A DNA stretch of 64,000 nt, taken from Phascolarctos cinereus. Taxonomy: Eukaryota; Chordata; Mammalia; Diprotodontia; Phascolarctidae. Position 1 is the stretch's first letter, and every line of letters starts with the position of its first letter. Below are positions 37,201-49,200 of the stretch, piece by piece. The translations under genes were made by a program, and so were the position numbers. The stretch covers positions 13,866,501 to 13,930,500 of the forward strand of contig NW_018343982.1 of NCBI RefSeq assembly GCF_002099425.1, given 5' to 3'. The notes below the pieces were generated by a model. The model worked only from the letters and a program-made list of their open reading frames with translations. It was not told the origin of the DNA and searched no databases.

Positions 37201-40200
37201 GGACCTTAGAAAAAACAGAGACAGAGAGAGGTTGGATGGTTTTCCCTGGGTCACATAGGCATATCTAATAAGTGTCTGAGGCAGGATTTGAACTCAGGTC
37301 TTCCTGACTCCAAGCCCAGCGCTCTCCACCCCTTAGTAACAATGGAATACTGCTATCTGAGTAGGGAATCCAAGCCATTCTTACCAAATCTCAAAAAGTA
37401 CTAGAGGAGACAGGAAGAGAAAGAAGAAGAAAAAAAAAAAAGAAGAAAGAGAAGAAAGGAGCTTTCCCCATTTTAACTCTTAATTAGATTCTTCCCTTCC
37501 TTTCTTCCTTACTCTTTTGGAATTTAATGTTATTAAATAGTTTTTGGGGGGTGTGGTGGGGAGAGAATAGGGCCTTCAGGATAACAATTCACATTTCTAG
37601 GGCACTTGAAGACTTACAAAGTCACCATGACCCAGTGATATAGAGGAAACTGAATCCTCTCAGATGAAGTGTCATGCCCTGGCCCCAGAGCTGGGATTTT
37701 GGAGTTGGGATTCATACCCAGAATTTTGGACTCCAGGTTTCATCTTCTTTCTACTATACTTCCCCGTCTCTAGTCATTGCTCATATTTACGTTGTATTTT
37801 GAGTTTCACAAAGTACTTTCCTCCTCCCAGCACCTCACATGAAGTAACACAAGTTGTATTTTCTCCATTGTCTATGGACTCATAGAAAAGGAGGAAGTCC
37901 AAAGACCATCAACTGGAACTAAAATAAGGAGATGCCATTAGCATTCCACTGAAAAACACAATGTGAGGAAAAGTGTACTGCTTTAGGATAAACACTCGTA
38001 CATTTTCATCAGCTACACAAAGGCTTTAAAATGACCATAAGATCTGTTGACCAGTGTTCTAAGACATGACATAGAAATATCCAGTTGTCTATTGATTCAA
38101 ATCAGTGTCAGTTTAGTCTGATGTCAGACATTATTATTGTTGTTGTTGTTTTTAACCACTGATACTTCAGATTCTTAGCCCTGTCTCTGCTGAACCTAAG
38201 AACTTCACAGATATGACCTAGTGACTCTACAGAAAGAAGGCGTCTGAGCCAAAAATGCGCTACCACATGTTTGACTCCTTCAGAAATCCGGGGCAGCAAA
38301 AAGTGACATCTTAGAGGTTTTTTAAACCTTTTTTTTTTTACTATTACTATCCAGTTTGGGAAGGAGTAAAGTAGGTGGGGAAATGACATTACAAGAAGGG
38401 TAAGGGAATATTTACAAAGAAAAACTGCTCCACTCTCTTCTCTACTTTCCTGTGACCTGCAAATTGCCACAGATTTGCCAGTAAATCAATGATAGTTAAT
38501 GTGTCTACAGCTGAGGAAAAAAAAAACAAAAACAACAAAACCTGGCCAGCCAGCCAGGGTTAAGTGTTAGGCTGGCATGTCTTCGAGCTATAAAAAAGGA
38601 CTGCATTAGCACAAATTCTGTTCTCCCAGTATGTTAATTTTTTTTCCTCTGCAGCTAATTCAAAAAGGAAGGCTGATGTAAAACGTGTCTGTATGGTAGA
38701 TGAGATCACTGTACAAAGAGGAATCACTAATCCCCATTCTCTACAATGCCATTCATTGAAAAGGAGACTAACAGCTAGGGATTGTCTGCGCATTCTGTAA
38801 TTGACTGGACTCACACATAGAGAGTATTTTAGGTCACAATGCTAATTTTTTTTTTACTGGAAATATGTCTTGATAACATCTTAGCATAATAGGAGCTGCC
38901 TCCCAGTTTTAAATCTTTAAGGGCCTTAAATGGTGATTTGTTTTTCTCTTTCCTTCTAGCTTCCTATACTACAATAAAGTATACTATAGTACATATAGTA
39001 AGAAGCATTCTTGAAGGGGCTGGAGAATCCTGATGAGTCTTTGAGTCATAACAGATGCAGAATTAACTCATTTCATATCTGGGTACTTCACCTCAGAGAT
39101 ATTTTCCAAAGACTAACTGGATCTTCAGTGGATAAAGACTGAATCCACCTAACTTGATCCAGACATGGCTAGGCCAAGAACCCACATTCTGGCCCTGCCA
39201 CAGAGGTTGTTCTAACACTGGGCAAGCTGTTTTTCCTCTCTATATCTGTTTTTCTTGAGCTGTAAAGTAAGGGAATTAGGACAGATGATTTCTAACATTT
39301 AAAACGTAAGATCCATTTAAAATTATTTTACTTAAGTGATGGAAGAAGGCTGGAGGAATGAACAATTTCCAAATTGCGTACTCAGTTTAAGGACATTTCT
39401 TTGACATTGAAGTCAGGTAGAGGTGATGCTTTAGAGGCAGCAGGCTGGAAGAATCATCTGTTCCAAAGCAGAATGTTCTAGTAGGGACTTGCTATCTTTA
39501 AAATGAACTGCTTCATTTGGCCAGTACAGAAATAGCCTCTCACAGCCAAGTGCTCACAGTAACATGCAATCTAAAAGCTCAGCGGACAGCAAGGTCAGCC
39601 TGCACCTGACCAAGAATCCCTTTTACAACCTAACAAATGATGGGTTTTCACTTTTGCTTGAAGACCTCCAGTGAAAGGAAACTCCTTCCCTCCCAAGGCA
39701 ACTTATACCACTTTTCGATAGCTCTAATTTTCAGAATTTCAGAATTCTAATTTTTCTTCCTTATATAAGCCTAAATCTGCTTCTCTGCAGCTTCTACCCA
39801 ATTGTTCTTAGAATAAGCCCAATAAGTCTTTAATGTGTAAGCCCTTCAAAGACTTCAATATATCAATCACATTCCTCCCCCATATCCTCGATCTCCATGC
39901 TAATAATCCCCACATCATTTAATTGCTGCTGAAATGGCATGTTCTACAGTTCCCTTGTCCTCTTGGTCACTATCTTCTGGCTATGCTTCAGCCTTCCTAT
40001 GCCTTTCTTAAAATGTGATGTCCAGAATGATACACTATACTTCTGATCTCAATTTATGTGTGACCAGGGCACAATGTAGCAGTACTATTATCTGTCTTGT
40101 TCTGGACCCTGTCTCTAATGCAGATTGGGACAGCTCTGCCTATACTTACTACCATATCATAATATGTACGAATAGTGAGCTTGCAGTCCACATCTCAGAT

Positions 40201-43200
40201 CTTTTTCAGAGCTGACACCAAGCCTCATTTCCATTTCTCTGGATTTCTGAAGTTGGTTCTTGGAACCTAAGTATGGTACTTTATTACTTTATAATTTCAG
40301 CTTATTCAAATCAAACCATCATTCTAGCCTGTCACTAACTTTTGGTGAGGAAGACCCTCAAGGTTTCTGACCAGAACAGAAATAATTGTTATTTATACTC
40401 ACTCTGAGCCAACAAAACCCAATGACCAACAGAGGCTTGGGCTGGGAGTTATTATTGGCCAATCAGTGAGAGCCAGAGTGATGTGGGTTTAAGGCATACT
40501 CATGCAGCTCTATCTGAATCCCAATGGGCTTTACCAGAGCCTGGTTTTTCCAAAGCTCTATTTCAAGAAATCCACTTTCCTTTGGGCAGAGCACTCACAT
40601 GTAAGTGCTTGATTTCCCATGTGGACAGAGGAAGGAAGGAAGGAAGGGAGGAAGGAAGGAAGGAAGGAAGGAAGGAAGGAAGGAAGGAAGGAAGGAAGGA
40701 AGGAGAGGAAGGAAGGAAGGAAGGAGGGCAGGAAGGAAGGAAGGAAGGAAGGAGGGGAGGAAGGAAGGAAGGAAGGAGGGGAGGGAGGAAGGAAGGAAGG
40801 AAGGAGGGCAGGAAGGAAGGAAGGAAGGAAGGAGGGGAGGAAGGAAGGAAGGAGGGGAGGAAGGCAGGAAGGAAGGAAGGCAGGCAGGAAGGAAGGAAGG
40901 AAGGAAGGAAGGAAGGAAGGAAGGAAGGAGGACAGGAAGGAAGGAGGGCAGGAAGGAAGGAAGGAAGGAGGGCAGGAAGGAAGGAAGGAAGGAAGGCGGG
41001 CAGGAAGGAAGGCGGGCAGGAAGGAAGGAGGGCAGGAAGGAAGGAAGGGAGGAAGGAAGGAAGGAGGGCAGGAAGGAAGGAAGGAAGGAGGGCAGGAAGG
41101 AGGGAGGGGAGGAAGGAAGGAAGGAAGGAAGGAAGGAAGGAAGGAAGGAAGGAAGGAAGGAAGGAAGGAAAAGAGGGAGGAGGAAGGAGAGAGCACGCAT
41201 TGCCCAACTGCAACTAACCAGTTAGGGCCCCAGTGGGACAGCTGCTACTACTCACAAATTGTTGTTTGCCCTTCATTCTCAAAAAGGACCAATGACATCA
41301 GGAAGGTGATGTCCTGGCTTACAAGTGAATTGGATTTAAGTGAGGCAGGGCTGTGCAAAGTTACCAGCCTCACTCTCTCCTCCAGAGCCATCTGGGTCCA
41401 GTGGTAAGATACAGATAGGACGACTGGAAAGCCTGGTCTTTTTAAGCTAAGGTCTTTCCCAGGTCTCAGTTTGAGGCAGCACCCATTCAGTGATTAAGGC
41501 TAGGTAAAAAATGAGTCAAGACAATCTCTTTAACCTAGCCAAAAAAAAAATCAATCTAGGAGGCGAAGACCCTTAGGGTTTCTGGCCAGAACAGAAACAA
41601 ATGCTATTTATACTCCCTCTGAGCCAACAAGGTCCAAAAAATGACCAACAGAGGCTAGGGCCTCCCAGACTGATTTTTTTTTTTAGTAGGTAAAAGAGGC
41701 TGTCTTTTGGTTTATTTCTTACCTAGCCTTAATCACTGAATGAGTGCTGCCTCAGACTTGGGAAAGACCTTAGCTTAAAAAGGCCAAGGTCTCCCACTGC
41801 ACCCAGCGCCATCTCCAGTCATTCTGATGTATATCTTGCCACTGGACCCAGATGGCTCCAGAGGAAAGAGTGAGGCTGGTAACTTTGCACAACCCTGCCT
41901 CACTTAAATCCAATTTGTGTGTAAATCATGATATCACCTTCCCAAATGTCACTGGTCCTCTTCAAGAATGAAGAATAAACAATAACAGCTTTTGGTACCC
42001 AGACTGTTAGCAATAATCCCTCACAATTTTGTGTCATTTGCAAACCTGACAAGCAAGTCATCTCTGACTTCTTCCAGGTTATTTATGAAATTTTTTTTTT
42101 AACAATGCAGGGCCAGGCACATATCCTTTGGGCATTTCATCAGAGGTGTCCTTCTAAGGTGACCTTGAGCTACTGATGACTACTCTTCAGGGTTTGGTAA
42201 TTCAAACAGTTCCAAATCTACCTAACCATCTTATCATCTTCTCTTTCTGTCTCATCCACATGCATAGCATGCAATATATCTCACTGACTCCTGAGGAGCT
42301 GCTCACCCTCATGAAGGACTCTGAGTCCAGGTCTGTCTTTGCTCATTTAGTTAAATATCTCACCTGCTTTTGTACAATAATTGAAAGAGACACTAATTTT
42401 GCTCATAGAGAAGTGGCATTCACTTTCACATCACTCGATATACTTTTCCAGAAGGCATATTGGTGGGATGTAAGACTAATCTAATCTCCAAAAAAAACAA
42501 AAATAAAACAGTTTTTATGGAGCTTTTTCCCATTCTTGAATCAAGACAGATATTTAATTATCTGTCCATCTCCACAGAGCAAAATAATTGAATGGCACTT
42601 GCTTATGGTTCTATTGTACCCACTGGCATGAAGTAACACTGCCTGGAACTCAGCCTGAAAAAGACATGTTGAAGAAGCATTCTGAATCAAGGGAGTATTT
42701 ATTATATTTGTCTGTAACATTTGATTTTGTTCTTCAGAAACTATTCCGCACTTGCATATAACTGATGGAAATTGCTTAGAGCAGGAGTTCTTAATCTGGG
42801 ATTTTGATTTTTAAAAATATTTTTGACAAATGTATTTCAATACAGTTGGTCTCCCTTGGAATCCTATGTATTTTACTTTATACATTTAAAAACATCATTC
42901 TGAGAAGAGGTCCATAGACTTCACCAGGCTGCCCAAGGTGTCCAAAATAACAAAAAAGGTTCAGAATCCCAGCCTTAGAGGGATCCTTGATACCAGTGTG
43001 TTTTGCTTTTTGTAATGGCATTCTCACTAGGGCTACCACATCTGGGAGGCTCTACCAATTTCCTTCCAGATGCTTCCATTGTGTTTGGTTTCCTGTTTCT
43101 GTTCACTCTAGACCCCACCAAACACCCTCTGAAGCCTTCTCTGTAGGAGAGAATGTACTTTTCCAGGACTATCGTCCGGAGATAACTTAGTGGGAAAAAC

Positions 43201-46200
43201 AGTCACTTACCAATCTGTTCTTGCCTAATTCATCGGGGCTAAAAATGGGAAATGATATTTTGTACTGGCTAAAGTCTATAGTTGCCTCTTAAGCTGGAAA
43301 ATGAAAGTCAGAGGGATGACTTTTGTTTGCTGTGATTTCTACTGTCGCTTTCTCAGAGAGCCATTTCCTGATTATCCCAGTTCATCAACTACTGCTTTTT
43401 CACATACAGGAAAGCTTCACTGGGCTCTAGATTTCAAATGGCCATGACAATGAGAGGACTGGATTTATCAAAGAGGGTGCAATGCAATTCATTCAAATAA
43501 TGCCCAGAATCTAAAGTCCTGAGTCAAATAAAAAAATTTAAGTGTTTTAAAAATCAGACATTTTCAATTCTAACCTTTAACTGACCATGTTAATAACATT
43601 ATGGCGACAAAGAATATTGTTAACACCTGGAATATTCTCCCTTCTCATTTCTGCCTCCTGGATTCCTTCAAGTCCCAGCTGAAATCCCATCCTCTGTGGG
43701 AAAGCTTTCCTGATCTCTCTTGTTTCCAACGTTTTCCCTCTTGATTATTTCCAATTTATTCTGTATATATTTTGTTTGTGATAGAAGTTTACAAACTGTC
43801 TCCCCAATTAAAGTGTGAGCTCCTGGACAGCAGGGACTGTCTTTTACTTTTCTGTGTATCCTCAACACTTAGCACAATTCCTGGTACACAGTAGGTGTTA
43901 ATAAATGTTAATTTACTGACTGACAATCCTATGTTACATGCATTATAATCTCCCACATCAATCTTATTTAGACTGCTTTTGCCCTTTTGCTTCTGCCCTC
44001 ATCCTTAGGTCTCACTACCCAGATGTTCCTGTTTCACCAGTCTTATTCATAAATGGAACCCATCTAATCAGCCTGGTATAGAAATTCTCATTTCAGAATT
44101 TTGTTCCCAAAGCATCTATGGTGAAACATGACCAAGATGATTGATATAGCTAAAAATAAAAATGAAAATAAAAAATAGCCACGCACAACAAAAAAACTTG
44201 ACTGATTTCTTTTCTGTCGTGCCTGATGGTCCAATTTTTAACCTTCTCACATCACTGACAGTAGCTGCTTAGCTCAGAAGGCATGTAATTTTTCTTTTTC
44301 CTTAATAAAAAATGATTTAGTACAATGGTCTTTGAAGACTTCTAGATGTCAGGAGATGATACATTGTGCTTTAGGTCACTGCTCTAGGGAAATGTTATAA
44401 TCACTGATTATAATGACACCATTTCCGGAATCTGACTTCCCTTTCTCCCTTCCTTCTTTTTACCCTACTATCTTACCTGGTAGGCAGCCTGTCTCATGAA
44501 CTGCTTGGCAGGCTGTTTCCAAATAGCAGGCACTGTGATGACCCATCTGACATCAGAATTTTCAAACTCAGAGCCTGCTTGATCACTCAGCTCCTAAACC
44601 AAAAGGAAACAGTAACATGAAAACGAACAGAAGTTATCTCTCAAGGATACTTTTCATTTGACTACTATCATCTGAGCTTTCCTGCCATACAGACTCATGT
44701 TGTGCTTGTTTCACAGCCTAGCCTCAACCTAGCATTAATAACAGCACCAAAGGCTGATGGTGAGATTTAATTTTTTTTTTTCCGGCAGCATGGGACTCAG
44801 CAGGGTTAAAATTCATGCCTTTCAACAACATTCCAAGCAGATTTCCTGACAGAAAGGAGAAAGATTGGGGAGGTGGGGGGGAAATGGTCAAATAAAAAAA
44901 ACAGACTACTCTAGATACCTTCACAGCATGACCCAGGTGCCATCTCCCAACATAAGGTCTCTTCTGATCTCCATGTTAATAGCACTTTCTCCCTCTTGAA
45001 ATGACCTTGCATTAATTTGTATATATTTTATATTTTCTTACTTGTGTATTTCCCCAATAGAATGCAAGCTTTATGACATCAGGAACATTTCGTTTTCGTC
45101 TTTTTATCCCCAGAGTTTACCAAAGTGCCTTGTACATGTTTGTGCCACTGAACTGAACTGTAGATTAAGGTTAAGATAATTAAAGTGTTCTGGCCATCCT
45201 TTTGTATGATTGATAGAGATCCAAAAACATCCACCATTTTGATAAAAATCTTCATGTTGGACAATTCACGCTAGCCAGTTTCATCAAAAGCTGTGGCTGT
45301 AATGATTTTTGGACATGTTTTGCTGTCATGTGTATAGCATACTAACATTAAACCCAAACACGTATTAACTTATCTCTTCAGTCAAGTTTGCAGTCAGCTT
45401 CTAGTCGCTCTAAAGTAGATTTCAAATGATTAACAAGCTGGCAAATATTTATTTTCCTAATAAGTATCTCATATTACCCACTAGTTTGAATAGCTATCTT
45501 GTGCTTGATCCACCCTCCCACTGAACTAATTTACTTATAATGCTTGGCATTTACCATTCCTTCCCCTTAAAAAAACATTTTGGGTATGTCTGCATTGGGC
45601 CAATGATTCAGCTGTAGTTAAGTTCTTTGCTTTGTAAAATTTTCCTTTTTTAAAGCCTGCTCTGTGTTTTGAAATCAGGTGAAACTGACATGTTTTGGGA
45701 CTGGATCCAAGAAAAATGTTATTGCCTTATGTGCTATATAAAACTCTAGTTAAACAGGAAGAGTTTATGGACGTGAAGAACAGCTTTTTCTTAAGTTTCA
45801 AAGAAAGCTGTTTAGAAATGCTTTTTTTTGGTGTTTTGTGATCATTCAGGTGTTATACAATTTGGAAAAAAATCTTGATTGAGCAATTATAAGACTTATT
45901 ATCAAATTGCCAGCCATAATTTGGGCTATAATTTTCTACAGAGAAAACATAAATCCTCTATTTTCTCTGTTTTTAAAACAATTTTTTGATTTTACTTATG
46001 CAATCCAGACATTCTAAATGCTGACCCAAGCCTATGTTGGTTACTGTTCAATCATCCTTTGAGCTAATGAATAGCCTTGTTTCTAAATGTTCAGTCATGC
46101 CAAACATAATCTTTCCTCTTGTCGGTCAACTAACTTCTCTGAGCTTAAATTTCCTTAACTTTAAAATGGTAGGTTAGATAATCCCTGATATCCCTTTCTG

Positions 46201-49200
46201 CCACTTCCAATTCTAGGTCCTATGATCCTATGATTAATATGATTTCCAGACAAACTAGACTGTTTCTCTGAATATTCCATAAGCTTTTTCCGTACTTCTG
46301 CCCAGCATAAGACATGGTCTCTATTAATATCCTACCTATCCTTCAAAGACCAGTCCAAATATCCACAAAGTCTTCCATAATCAACCAAATTAGGAATGAT
46401 ATAATCCTTATGAGATACTTTTTTTTGGATTATTGTTATTTGTGCGTGTGCCTTAACTCCTCTACTAGACCATAAGTTGCTTAAGGGAGGGACATGTCTG
46501 ATTTAGTTTTATATTCCTGCATAACTCTTAGCATGGGGTCTTGTGTAGTAGGTACCCCACAAATGTTTCTTGGATTAATGCAATATTTAAAGCATACTTC
46601 TACATTATCTCCTGCCCTTCTTTCATCCCCTTGGTTTCCAAGCCTCCTACCATTCCTTTGTATACCAAAACAATTCTCTCCTTTAGCATAAATCATCAAA
46701 GAATCTGAAATTCATGCACCAATCATTTCCATTGGTTCTTAGAGGGAAAGGAAATAGGTAGAGGTGGTAACATTCCACTTGGAATATTAGCAAAATGATT
46801 CACAATGGATAAAGCCCTTAATCTTAACATAAGAGAAAACACTTAGAACTGATTGGAGCATTTCAGCATTCTAAATTGGCATAGAATTCTTACAAAAGAT
46901 GACATGATCAATCTCAAGCACAGCTACTTCTAATCTTTAACTTATTCCAGGCCAGCATGTACTTTCCTGACAAATACACTGTGATAGACTGAACTAGCAG
47001 TTAGCCCTACCTTCAATGCTTGTTCCTTAAAGTACTGCAGGGCATAAGCAAAGATTTCAAGTGCTTTGATTTTCTTCCCATTTGCTGCTGTCAGATCTGT
47101 CTCCATGGTGAGATTCTAGAAAAAGAGAAGTACTATTATTGAAAGAATGACATAAAGGAAATATCTGCCTTTCAGGTCTTGCAAAATTTATTCTACATGA
47201 CAGAAACCTCTAAATTAAAAGAAAATGAGATGAGGGAATTCAGGCTATGTTTTCTTTTTTTTTTTTCCTCTCCCCCTTCCCACCCTTGTCTTGAGGGAGT
47301 AGATCAAAGCTCTAATATTTAACTTGATTATTTTCCCAAAAAAGTGGATATTCTTTGAACTGTGGCTTGGGAGCCTTTCATAGCCCCCTTTTTCTGATGG
47401 CTTTTGCTGATTTGTGCATGCCTCTTCCGATTATTTGTAAGTCAATTTTTGCAGGTACAAAAGATATTTATAAAGGATTCCTGTTTCCAGTTGGGGTTGG
47501 ATTCTCTGACCTTTGAGGCCCCTTGACACTTTAAGATTCATAATTCTGTGACATAAGTCCACGATGGAAGAGTAGGAAGAGGAGTCTGAGAAAGACCACC
47601 AAAGAAAGCAATAAAAAACATCTTGAAGGGTAGCAACAGTAACATTTTAATAATAACAACAACAAAAAGATCTATGCAATACAGTTATATGCCTTCCAGT
47701 TATATGCCATTTTAAAAGGTGAATGCACATGCAGTCTTCACACTTAATACAGCTTGATTCAGCTCTTGGGAAAATCCCAAGGGGTGAGGGGTGGAGACTG
47801 GATAGGAAGAACAATAATCCTTAATAATGCAAATATGCTAGTGTGTGCCTTCTGTATGGACATGCGATTCCCATTCAAACTGAGTGACAAATTCAGGAAC
47901 TGAAATGAAAAAAGCAGTTATTTTAAGTCTTGAAGCTGTGTAATTTGTTGAGAGCCCAGGGGTAAAAGTAGCATCACTTTCCCTGCCAGAGCACTAGAAC
48001 AGCAGGAAGCATTATTAAGTCATAGGAAGCTTTGTTGGAATGTAAAAGGCTTTGTATCAAATGATGGGGGTGGACAATGGTCATTAAAAAATGATGGTGA
48101 AATTCCTTGGAGGATAGGAATGGAGAGAAACAAAAGAAAGCAGAAATCCCACTTAACAAATGGACCTGTTATGGCTGATAAAATCAGTGGGGATTCATGA
48201 TTGATTCAAGCTTTCTAATTAATGTTTGCCATTCATGTTTGAAAGAACCTTCAATGACTGGCATCCCACATAGACTAGAGTGTTATACATTACATCCCCG
48301 AGGTACATACAGCATCACATCATCACCCCCTAAGCTGAGCTAAAGTAGTTGTTTCCTGCTCACTTGAGTCTTTGTGTTTTTAGAACTGCTTATTCTCAAC
48401 TTTGGTTGGGGTGGGAGGTAACCAAGTTGTGAAGTCTTCTCATCGACTGAATTCCCTGACACCCAGAGAATCTGCTTTTCACAGACTCTAGGAAGAGCAG
48501 GAAGGGGGTCTTAAAAATTAGCTAGTTCCATTCTCTCTTTTAAAAATGAAGAAACTGAGGCCCAGAGAGTTGAAGGGATTTATCCAAAGTCACATAGATA
48601 GTTAACAGCAATTCTGGATTCAACGCAGGGCTCTGAAACCAAATTAGACTAAATGACTTATCCTTTCAACTGCTTCACGCAACTTGTTTCCACAATTCTT
48701 TCCACCTTGATGTACATACCTGAAAGTGCTAACAATATTATTTAAGATCAAACACAGACTTAGGCATTCAATGGTGTTTAAAGATCATCCATCTGTCATC
48801 ACTCATTACTCGGCCCAAATCCACTCATTATTAGAATTAACAATCCTGTGCTCACCATTTCTATTTCTGTTCAAATAACCAGACCACTGGCTCATCTCAT
48901 TGAGTTTTGGGCCTTTTAATTTGAAATTTGTTGTCCTATGGAATCCAGGCAATTAGTTGTGTAATCTACTTCCTGTCACCTGTTTTTACATGACCCACCC
49001 AACATCATCTCCCACAATAAATTTCCTCTGTTGTATGGAATACATGTATTTGAAATTCAAGTGAATGAAGATCAAATTCAAGGAGAGCATTTTTTTCTTC
49101 TGTGCTGCTCTTCAAGAAAACTGGATTCATTATGGTTAAGAACTACTGTTTGGAAGAACCATAGGCCCTCTCCCTTTTCTTTGCTTTCATTAACTATTAA

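Larger units (their letters stand above)
40345..41987. mobile_element. composite insertion in the CR1 fragment: unit A, GGAA tract, inverted arms
   Basis: Splits the CR1 fragment. The target copies CTTTTGGT touch both ends (about 40336-40343 and 41987-41994), an 8-base candidate duplication. Inside, in order: unit A (about 40345-40620; contains CAGAACAGAAATAATTGTTA and a CCAAT-like GGCCAATCAGTGAG), a GGAA tract, arm B (41250-41523), a second partial copy of unit A (41560-41665), and arm B' (41700-41984), the reverse complement of B. Unit A may be an LTR-like or other marsupial repeat, and B a SINE-like or LTR-like repeat. I cannot name either. Non-coding, fossil. Confidence 0.45.

Noticed and set aside
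40483-41407. Six overlapping 200-260 codon frames rich in Lys-Glu-Gly-Arg or Pro-Ser-Phe-Leu
   Set aside because: All are translations of the GGAA/TTCC simple repeat. A 4-base unit read in three frames on either strand gives long open frames without coding meaning.
42176-42484. 102-codon plus-strand frame
   Set aside because: Lies wholly inside an antisense CR1-type LINE fragment whose homologue at 13.88-14.53 kb does not keep the frame.
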